From the NCBI GenBank assembly GCA_018881555.1, contig JACAXG010000021.1, positions 5,814,114 to 5,878,113 on the forward strand: a stretch of DNA of 64,000 bases, read 5' to 3'. Source of the DNA: Amblyornis subalaris. Taxonomy: Eukaryota; Chordata; Aves; Passeriformes; Ptilonorhynchidae. Both the position numbers and the translations under genes were made by a program. A model generated the notes under the pieces. It was not told the origin of the DNA, made no database searches, and saw only the letters and a program-made list of their open reading frames with translations. Shown one piece after another: positions 51,961 to 61,061 of this stretch (positions are counted from its first letter, which is position 1; each line of letters begins with the position of its first letter).

Positions 51961-54558
51961 ATTTAACAAACCATTAGATATTCCCTCTCTCCATGCTGTG
52001 TTGTATTTGCTTAGGAACGTTTAGAACATTTTGAATTTTTTCGGGGGGATTTTGGTGATTTTGTCATTGAGTATGAACTGACAATCAAATATTGGCATGG
52101 AATATCACGCAAATTAATTTTATGCAAAAATCAAAAGGACTTTTTAATTCCTTGTCAGCAAAATATATCCTTGAAATATTCACTATTATAGGGGCAGCGT
52201 CTGTAAGAGGTCTTGAGTAGGCATAGAACCATGCATCACATATAAATGATGTATCTCATTGATCAGCATAGCAGAAACCTCCCCGTATGCTGATTTATGT
52301 CTCAATGCCTCAACGTGGGATAAAGGCCCCCACAAAGTATATGGATACCATGTGGTAGTGAATCAATTATGCTCATTCGGATCACATTCAAAGCACTCTT
52401 ATGTCATATTGTTGACTCTTCAACCACCTGCTCTTGACAAGGAGGTCTGGCACACAGTCTTTGGAGCATACTTGATTTGCTCCAGTCATGCCCTGTTCTG
52501 ATNATAAAATAGATTGTCATCATTTTCATATCAATATCTTTTGAATAGCCAGCCCTATCTGTACATATGCATAAATGAGATGGAAAAGGTGCAGAAAACA
52601 CATGGTTTCTGTGGAGGATTGTGCATGAGTCAGATGATATAGGCTATCTAAATACACATCTGTCAAATTAAAATTGAGTTAAAAATGGAGTGGCACAACA
52701 CCCCGATGAGATTTACTACTAAAATAGATGATCTACTTTTTATCTGATGACAAGTCACGTGGAAGACCAGGAGGCATTCAGATGTAAGGATCTGACAGAA
52801 CTACCCTTGAAAATAAAGATGTTGAATTATTAGATTTTATGCAAAATAAAATACAAATTCACATTATACATAAACAACTCTTGCTTCAACTCTGCACATA
52901 ACAANGAAAACAAAATCCCCACTAATCCTAACAATGGTCACTATAGTAATTCTATGTCTAGATGGGGGGTTTCTGCATTAATAGGAGGGAAAAAATGTAA
53001 AAATTAATTGTTTTAATGACTCACATGAGAATATAAATCAATTTGTAGATCAGTATTTACAGGATCTATTGCATTTGATCAAGAATATTACTGAAGTTTT
53101 CTGTTCACAGATGATTTTGTGCAAAACATTGCTGGAAGAACATCTTCACTTTTGAAATTATGCTTAAAAAACAGTTGGAAAATAGAATTTCACAAGTTGT
53201 TTCAGGGAAAATTTTCTCTTGGGTAACCTAATTTAAAATTGATTTATTCCAGATTTATATTAAATAGTTGAAGTGAAAAAAAAATTGGCTTTCATACATA
53301 GCACATGAGGCCCTGCCTGGCCTTTCACTTCTGGTGTTACTTTATGATGTCTCTGCAAGGAATTAGATAATTATGGGGTCCTCTACTTGCAAATTTATCC
53401 AGAGTTTCAATTGCTAGATTTCTATCACCCAATAATCTTATTCATTAGGGATTAAATATGCTTTCTTTAAAAATATAACATATTCTTAATGAATTTGAAG
53501 TAACAGGGGGAAAAAAAGAAAAAAAGAAGAAAAAAGAGCAAGAGAAAATGTACTTGAGTCTGGAATGTGAGACCAAACACATTCACCTGTGGGACTGTTT
53601 AATTGAACATGTATGAATTTCAAAATTAAATAAATATGGACCAGGAGACAGTAAACATCTCAAACCACAAATCAAAACTACTGAGGTCTTAAAGAACTGT
53701 TCAAGTTACATGTGTCCTACAGGACTGTCAGTTGTTCCATTCGAGACCAGGAGGAGTTGTCCTGTCAGGAGCAGTGATGGCACAGAAGGAAAATAATCTC
53801 GGTACACTTACCGGTCCTGGAGATTAGAGACAAATGTCTTTCNACGTATGTATGATTAATCAATATTAATACAGCTAATATTCTGGTCTTTAACAGAATT
53901 TAGCAATTAGTAAAACTAGAAAATTGTAACCAGATCATTTATTACTATCCCTTCACTCTTTTTACCCTATTATTGACTACCTGTAAAATGTTGAGATGCA
54001 GTGGCCTGTGTGAACCTCTTGAAGATGACATCCTACTGAACAATAAATGGAAAAGAATTCACAGATAAAAAAATTGCATACCTGCTTCTTACTAATGTGT
54101 AGAGCTACAGTGGAACAGGGCACTGCCTTTTTCCCTCACCCCCACGCCAAATCAAACGAAGCCTTAAGGCAATTTCCTGAAATGGCACTTTTAGCTAATG
54201 GGAAAGCATATTATAGGATGCAGAGAGAACCTATAAATGGTAACAAGGCTAAATTTCCCAGCTCTGGACCCCCATAACCTGTTGTTAATCTAGTCACTGA
54301 GGAAATGGTGGTATGATGATAATTACTTCTCTGTTCCTCCAAAGGAAGTGCTGCATGGTATACTTTAAATAGAAGGAAAGAATATTGTCTTTTTAGTATT
54401 TTTATCAAGCATTGTTAAGCCACTGCATTCCTGTGGTGCATCCCACTGTGATGAAGCCAAGGGCAGTGTCTACCTGATGAATCTTAAGTGGGCAGCAATT
54501 TACAGTCCATGGGGCTGATGAAATTTATTCCAGTGTAGGCACCACTGGTTCCTGCTAT
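51961..54558. other. Unique non-coding stretch with one enhancer-like block
   Basis: No gene is supported. 52000-52190 reads like a constrained element: AATATCACGCAAATTAATTT, then a TCF/LEF-like ATCAAAAGGAC and TTTTTAATTCC. 52260-52500 has further retained CpGs. 53380-53480 is AT-rich with TCACCCAATAATCTTATTC. Everything else looks neutral; the 76-codon frame at 54047-54277 is unrecognised. Confidence 0.45.
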
Positions 54559-54563
54559 ATTCC
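54559..54563. repeat. Left target-site duplication of the LTR (ATTCC)
   Basis: ATTCC lies directly before the TG of the LTR and is repeated exactly at 55328-55332 directly after its CA. A 5-bp duplication suits some ERV classes; class II elements usually give 6 bp. Confidence 0.85.
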
Positions 54564-54644
54564 TGTGCTGGTTTGGCTGTAAACCAGCAGGGGAAATTAA
54601 CCCCACACAGAATATCTCGAGAGATTTTAGGTCAAAATTACAAT

Positions 54645-54650
54645 TTTAAT
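54645..54650 (-). terminator. LTR polyadenylation word ATTAAA
   Basis: On the minus strand ATTAAA sits about 310 bp after the TATA-like box and 80 bp before the LTR end, the usual place for the poly-A signal that closes R. A plus-strand AATAAA nearby (about 54649) is the alternative if the orientation call is wrong. Confidence 0.45.
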
Positions 54651-54880
54651 AAAAAAGGTTAAAATAAATGCAGTAATACAGAAACACGGGCTTAAACAAA
54701 CCGACAGAGTCACGGTACAACCTGACACCCTGTTGACCTGGGTGGTAGCTGTGCAGTCCAGTTAGGCACTGATCCTGCAGGAAGGCCTGGTAGCCCAGTC
54801 CCGGTAGTGGAGTGGAGTAGCTAAGTCCAATTCCGGGGAGCAGAGTCCAGTCACGTCGAGCCGAGTCGAGAATCCCGTCG

Positions 54881-54922
54881 AGAGCGGAGTCCCGAGAGCG
54901 GAGTCCCGAGAGCAGAGTCCCG
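54881..54922 (-). repeat. Three 14-bp tandem units inside the LTR
   Basis: AGAGCGGAGTCCCG occurs twice in a row (54881-54894, 54895-54908) and then once with one change (AGAGCAGAGTCCCG, 54909-54922). Flanking GTCGAG words extend the CpG-rich repeated texture. It lies in the R/U5-like part and may be a length-variable feature of this LTR family. Confidence 0.93.
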
Positions 54923-54954
54923 TCGAATCGAGGGTACCCTCTCCCATCCAAAAC

Positions 54955-55010
54955 CCCTTGTTTTATGCTGTGCTTCTTGGCTGGCACCTCCCCCAGGGGC
55001 GGGGACTTTC
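54955..55010 (-). promoter_or_regulatory. LTR promoter core: kappaB-like, GC box, TATA-like
   Basis: In minus order: GAAAGTCCCC (kappaB-like; plus GGGGACTTTC at 55001-55010), CCCCGCCCC (GC box, 54995-55003), then GCATAAAACA about 25-40 bp downstream. The spacing fits a retroviral U3 promoter. The κB word and GC box overlap. Whether it is active is unknown. Confidence 0.5.
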
Positions 55011-55115
55011 ACAATGGAAGAGGATCTTCCGGGTGTTCTATTGTTTCAGTAATGAGCTTGGAGGAGTCCTAGGGTCCTTCACAACGTTCCGGAAGGGTTC
55101 AGGCTAAGTAGTCAG

Positions 55116-55201
55116 GCTGGGTGGTGCTAATGGGCCATTGCCTGAGATCAGATAATCAGCTGGGTGGTGCTAATGGGCCATTACCTGAGATCAGATAACC
55201 A
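55116..55201 (-). repeat. 43-bp tandem duplication in the LTR U3
   Basis: Two copies, 55116-55158 and 55159-55201, begin GCTGGGTGGTGCTAATGGGC and differ at only a few positions. They lie upstream of the LTR promoter in minus orientation, where duplicated enhancer units are common in retroviral U3 regions. Confidence 0.92.
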
Positions 55202-55327
55202 GGGTGGGTAGTACTTCCTGTCGGTTGGAGTGCTTATCTCAGTTGAGATAAGGAGTTCCAGGTGTGTAATTATGAAATTTATCCAGCTTTTGTGGATGGT
55301 AATAGAATATTTAACTAACCCAGGACA

Positions 55328-55332
55328 ATTCC
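55328..55332. repeat. Right target-site duplication of the LTR (ATTCC)
   Basis: Exact partner of 54559-54563, immediately outside the terminal CA. Confidence 0.85.
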
Positions 55333-55768
55333 AAATACTCGCAACCAGAAAAAATATACCTGTCAGAAAAATATCAGAACTGCAAAGAACTTTCCAAGAG
55401 ACCGGCTTTCCACTGATTTCAGCAGGCAATGGGAAATGATCTAGGCAACGTTTCACACATACACACTTTGGGAAAAAAAACCCTTATCAACAGCAGAAAA
55501 TTCCAAAAGATTCATCAAGACCAGAAAAGGAAGACTCACATAAAAGGGGGTTAGAAAGGACTTCAGGGCATGACCCATGCTGCATGAAAAGACATTGAAA
55601 CTCAATGCTTGCAGTCCCCCTCATGTTGTTTCTTCTCTCAATAGAATATAAAAAAATTATAAGCATTTTAAGTGTACTTCTACTGAAAGCTTTTAGCCAC
55701 ACTGGAGCATTCTAAGCATCTTTTCTTTTAAAATTAAATAAAATATTAAATATATAGACAAAGGGACT

Positions 55769-55800
55769 GTTAATATAGGTCAGGATAGGCCTATATTAAC
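55769..55800. other. Perfect 11-bp inverted repeat (hairpin)
   Basis: GTTAATATAGG (55769-55779) pairs exactly with CCTATATTAAC (55790-55800) across a 10-nt loop. The stem is AT-rich and is not followed by a T-run, and no gene lies beside it. It may be the trace of a short palindrome or chance. Confidence 0.9.
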
Positions 55801-56429
55801 TAGGATGCAGATTCCAAATACAGCCAGCAAGTCATAGTGTCAGAAATGCACTAAACTCAAGTCTTGTGTGGTTTATAATCATGTTTGTCCACTATGGAAA
55901 GATTCACGCTGTGAAAAGGTCATACAAGTCTTGACCAACAACAAGTCACAGTGCAACAAGGAGGCTGCTACACTTTGGTTCTGCCTGGAGCTGTTCAAAT
56001 CCGGCTACAGTGAGCGCATGGCACAGTGTGTCAGAAGACTAGAGCAGCTTTGCTTCACATGAGCAGTAGAAGATTTTATTGCCTTCAGTGCATATGTGGT
56101 TTAAAAGCACAAATCCCTTTGCCCACTGTTCTATGAAGACACTCACAAACAATGAGGTGAAAACAAAGCAAGAATCCTCAGGTCACAAAGGGCACACAGT
56201 GCCTACTCTCCACTTGCCTGCCTTCCAGTAGGGTGACCCAAGCCCTCTCCAAGGTGATTCTCTGAGTCATGTCTAGAATATTTGGTTCATTTTGGAAGAT
56301 TGTCCCTTATCCTTAGCCAAACTTCGACAAGCATCTCTAGTCCAGAGGGTGAACTGCAAACCCTGGAAGATCAAAGTTACTCTTAAGATTTGAGTAGCTT
56401 ATTTCTTCCTGTGAATCAAAACAATGGAA

Positions 56430-56690
56430 AGGAGTTCATTCCTTTTTTTGCTCCATAAATTTGCTTCTTCCTATGGAGACAGATGAGGTGGCTGCAGATG
56501 GAATTAGACAGCAAAACGCTTTGAATGTGATTTCTGCAGCCAGGAATCCAAAGCAGCTAATCTTGAAAGGAAAATGAGCACATCCTTCAGAATCAAATAC
56601 CTGGCATCAGTTGTGCAGTTTAAGCTATCTGCCATTAGTTCCAGCCTTAATAAACTAATCTAGAAAACAGCTTGCTATCCCAGACTTGCT
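56430..56690. promoter_or_regulatory. Candidate conserved non-coding element
   Basis: Contains AAACAATGGAAAGGAGTTC (SOX-like), CAAAACGCTTTGAATGTGAT (TCF-like CTTTGAA), CAGCTAATCTTGAAAGG and CTTAATAAACTAATC. No repeat and no frame are seen. The dense mix of distinct sites is enhancer-like; the claim rests on motif words. Confidence 0.3.
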
Positions 56691-59600
56691 GCTTCTCTCA
56701 GTCTTTTTGGTTCAATAGCTGTAACAAGTAGTGGGAACACAAGTGTGGATTCCTCATAGATTTGGGAGATGGGAATTTCTAAAAAGCAAAATTTTAACCA
56801 TGGTAATTGACACTGTGTATTTTTCTACGAAGTTTTTAGTCTCATTATGTCTTACAGTTCTACAAATATCACAACCCTATTAAAAATAACAGAGAGACTC
56901 TCTGCTTAAGAGGTTGCCTGCAGGTGGTTATCATGTGAGCAATAGACACATTATTGAAACAATTCCTTTTTGCACATCCATATCAGAACAATAAACATTA
57001 GAATATTTAGATTCTTTTGTTGGCTAAAAACCTCTGAGGTATCCAGCTCTCCAGTTTCTGGCCTTTAGTGAAGACGAGTTACTGTGTTCTAAAATTTTTA
57101 TGGGATACAATCTGTCTCTCAGGAAAAATAGTTCCTTTTGCAGGTCAGAATCAAAACCTGTTGCATTAAATTTTACTTGCTGTTGCCATGCCAACATGCT
57201 CTCTTTGCTCACACTTCATTTTGCACTCTGAATGGCATGCCTAATAAAAAATCAGGACTTTCCATTTTAGCCATCTCAAATGTACATCTGGACTCCATCC
57301 CAGACTGTAGGTTCCTTTAGGAAATATTCTAACTCCAGTTAAAAATACAGTTCTTAACTATTTAAAGGTGGCTAGGCATAATCTCACAGCAGGACTGAAT
57401 TTTAACTCAAAACACTTTGATAGGAAACTAATATTCATATTTGCTGTTATTATGGAGTTTAGTAAGTCAGTAGGGAAGAACATGAAGTTGTTTTCCATCA
57501 TGCAGCGTGCCTATAAAAATTTTAGGAAAATTGTGGGGAAAAAAGAAAGAAATCAGCATCTAGCAAAGAATCTAAAGAANACTATGAGCTATGTAGAGAG
57601 CATGGATGCTCTGAGGATACACTGCTTCCATGTGCAATTGTCTGAAGTTGTCTCAGTTGATATTTTAAAAAATTATCCAGCTAATCTTCACCATGTCATC
57701 AGGGCAGCATGTGACAGTGTCTTACTGCAGACAAAGTCTGGGCTCTTCTGTTCCCAGTTCATGCTTGGTGTAGGGAGCAGGGCTGAGTCACAGGAATGCT
57801 GCCCAGAGCATTCCAGTGGGCAGGGGAGGCACTTTGCTTTGTCCCTCATCAAGCTTTACCCCAACCAAAGAAAACAAAGAGCAGGTTTTGAAGACACTGT
57901 AAACTTTGCCCTCACAGCTGGAGGCAGAGTGAAGCAGTGGCAGCCAGCAATAAGGGACAGGCGAGAAGAAAACAAAAAGTGATGGAGAGAGACAGCCACA
58001 GCACAAAGGGTTCATTCTGTGCCTCTATTAAGAAGTCTGAAAGTCCCCTACTGGGGAAAAGAAACCATTAAAATGTTCATTAGAAGGAATATTACCTTGG
58101 GCATTTATTATTTATTGCAAGTCTTTATAAGCCGTTACTCTTGAGATGTACTCCAATAAGTCCCCATGTACTCCCTGTCCTGTTCCAGTCTGTTAGCAGA
58201 CCAAACATCCCACAGCAAGTGCTGGTGAAGCTCTGTCGCAGTGGAATGCTTGGTTTACAAGGAGGTTTCTTTTACATACACAGCTATTTGAGCTTTTGTC
58301 ACTGAAACCAGAGTATTTAATTTTAGATTATCTAAAGGAAAAAGTTATAACAATCAGAAATAAAGCTGAATGTATTCTACACAGTTTGTTCAGCAGTGCC
58401 AGTCATTTAGGAAGAATAAGATAACATTGGAAGTACTGGTCATGTACACAGTACCCAATCCACAGCTCCAGCTATGTGTCTGCAGTAGCTTCTCAGCCCC
58501 ATAAGATGAAATCCTCTATCTGGTTTACCTCTAGCGATTGCTTGTCTTGCTTTTATCTTCTCCAGAATTTGAATGACACAGTTCTTCATTCACCATTTGA
58601 AATACAGAGCAGGTTGAAAATATACAAACTACATACTAAGGTTACATATTTCTACCTGCACATCATGAAAGGCAAACACAGAAGACTGCCAGGAGACTTG
58701 GCATGTACTCCTGCTTTCTCGTTTCTTACTGGAAGTAAATACCAAATGACAGCGTACACAGTTTCACTTTGTATATTGATTTGTGTGTTTCTTAAGACAG
58801 ACACACCACCAAAATATTCTCCCCACGTCCCCTCAGATCCTACTGCAGGGCACATGGCCTGCTGGAGCATGACTTTTCCAAAGGTTCTCCAGCCTTAGTA
58901 TATAATCACAGGTCTGCCACACTGCTACAGCTAAGTCTGCCATTAGCTGATGAAGACTCCCTTATACAGCAAATGCTGACAGAGTGCCCATCTGAAACCN
59001 AATAGAACAGCTTTAGAAAATTTCTCAGCCCTATTTATTATGTCACCCTGCAATTACAGAAATATACATACCAGTTGGNGTTCCTTTGAATGAAAGCTTA
59101 GAGTCAAGATAACTCAGAGGTGAAAAATAACTTCATATTCTCCAAGGAAGAGAACCTTCCAAAGACTTTTCAAGTGGTCGTACTACCACATGTGACGTGC
59201 ACATTTTCAGAAAGTTAGGTTTAACCAGTTCCTAGACCCTACAAAGAGACTAACAACTCTAAAGACATTAGAAGGGCATCAAACTGCTTAGTGAAATAAA
59301 ATCCACAGTGCACCTGAATCTAAAGGACTTGTTAAAAAATCCCTATGCATTTGATATCCAGATCTGCCTAAATTAAGAATACTGGAGACATCCAGCGTAA
59401 GGGAGACAACAGTTCACATAAATCAAATCTTATCTACTGATCTAATTCTGTTGTTTTCCCAAAAGTATTCCTGCACTCAGGAATCCTTTTAATTATGGGA
59501 ATAAGAACTAGGCTGCCCAAACACATCATGTAGCCTTAGTGATATAAAATGAACAAGCAATAAATGAAATGTTAAACTCCACTTTCATTCTGGGCCAACC

Positions 59601-60817
59601 AACAGAGCATTAAACCTAATAATGATTCTTTTACAAGGCCATTGTTCAACACAGTTCATGTCAAGTAAACACTGATATAGTAAGATATATTTCCACATGT
59701 TCAGTCACTTATAATATTAGTATAGGGAATAAAGAAAAGATGTGCCAAAGTATGGTATGATGAGACACACTCATAGTAAGTCATCAGTATGTTTTTCCTT
59801 TACCCACATGCTACATGGTAGATTCTGAAGAAACTTTTCCTCAAGGTGCTTTGGGAAGAAAATTAAGTGGTTTACAATGATACCATTTTATCCAGTTTGT
59901 CTTGTGCTTGGGCCCACTTAGTCATAATTGTGGATTTGACAAAATTCATTATTTTCCTTGAAATAAGAACTATTTTCAACATTGCAAAATAGATTTTTAC
60001 TGGATTTTCTTTCACAGCACTGACCATGAGCAAAACGTCCTAGGCACACAAAGAAAAAGGATTGCAGTTACCAGACAATATGGCATCAACTAAGACAAAG
60101 GAGTAAAATTTGTTTTCACTTTAATTATAGAATTGTGGTGTTAAGGTTTACCTTGTGGAGTCAGGTGAATAAATTGTTTCTTTTTGTCTCTTTCTCACAG
60201 AAGGAATTACTCTAAAGATNGTTTTCTAACTTCCTTCTTAATGAATGTGTACCTTATAAAAAACAGAAATTCTATTTTCTGTCATGTTCAAAATGCTTGA
60301 AAATTTAGGCTGGGTTAAGAATTATAAAAATATCAAACTCAACAGACTGGAAAGAAAGAATACTTTCCATTATTTCATCCTTATTATCTGACAGGACACA
60401 ATTCCTGTAAGATACCTAAATTCTGGTGCTCTGTTCTCTCCACATGTGTAGGTGCTGTCAGTCAGCCAGGTGCAGTTGAAGTGTAAGTATTATCCTTGAC
60501 ATATGTTAATTGATCTCTCTGTCTAAGAACCTAAGGATGTGATACATGCTTCTGGTACACGGAAAACAGTCAACGTAATATAATACTGTAATGGAAAAAA
60601 ATCAATGGATTCTGTTCAGAGTGTGATTCTGTAAGTTACTATTTGTAACTTGCCAACTGCTAAAATCTGGGTTTTCAGGCACTTTCCCATGTTTTTTAAA
60701 AAGAGAAGTGACTGCACAAAGGTCTTCTTACTCTCTAGTAAGGATAAGTATCAAAAGCAGAATCTTGGGAATACCCAAAGCCAAGGTGACACTCTTGTGC
60801 AAACTCTGCAGAAAAGC

Positions 60818-60834
60818 AAAAAAAAAAAAAAAAA
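60818..60834 (+). repeat. Poly-A tract (17 A)
   Basis: A pure A17 after GCAGAAAAGC, about 80 bp before the GGAGA microsatellite. No retroposon body is recognised. Confidence 0.85.
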
Positions 60835-60910
60835 CTTACTATATTTTTGGCAATTCATATAGTTGCAGTTCTGCTCTGTATTAAACACAACATATTTCTG
60901 GATATATGGA

Positions 60911-61061
60911 AGAGGGGAGAGGAGAGGAGAGGAGAGGAGAGGAGAGGAGAGGAGAGGAGAGGAGAGGAGAGGAGAGGAGAGGAGAGGAGAGGAGAGGAGA
61001 GGAGAGGAGAGGGGAGGGGAGGGGAGGGGAGGGGGGGGAGGGGAGGGGAGGAGGAGAGGAA
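60911..61061 (+). repeat. (GGAGA)n / (GGGGA)n purine microsatellite
   Basis: Nineteen uninterrupted GGAGA units (60916-61010) pass into GGGGA units and a G8 run (to about 61055), all purine on the plus strand. The long E/R/G-only and P/S/L-only frames over it are products of the repeat and not genes. Such polypurine mirror-like tracts can form triplex or G-quadruplex structures and are prone to length change and assembly error. Confidence 0.98.

Larger units (their letters stand above)
54564..55327 (-). mobile_element. Solo LTR of an endogenous retrovirus
   Basis: A 764-bp unit with ends TGTGCTGG and CCAGGACA, a 7-of-8 inverted terminal match, bounded by exact 5-bp duplications of ATTCC. No internal gag, pol or env sequence is present, so it is a solo LTR left by recombination between two LTRs. 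Orientation is judged minus. Reading that way, a kappaB-like word and a GC box (54995-55010) come first, then a TATA-like GCATAAAACA (54955-54970), a CpG-rich R-like region, an ATTAAA polyadenylation word (54645-54650) and about 80 bp to the end. Well-kept CpGs point to a fairly recent insertion. The family within avian ERVs is not assigned. Confidence 0.88.
55333..60910. other. Long mostly unique non-coding stretch
   Basis: No gene is supported. The frame at 57368-57982 (plus, 204 codons from GTG, one N) is the second longest in the window; it is basic and shows no known domain. Frames at 58476-58898 and 55181-55456 are unrecognised. The segment includes the hairpin at 55769 and the enhancer-like block at 56430. 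The rest shows nothing. Confidence 0.5.

Noticed and set aside
54646..54987. 113-codon minus frame inside the LTR
   Set aside because: It lies wholly in LTR sequence and its repeats (RDSA-type) come from the 14-bp tandem units; it is not a viral gene.
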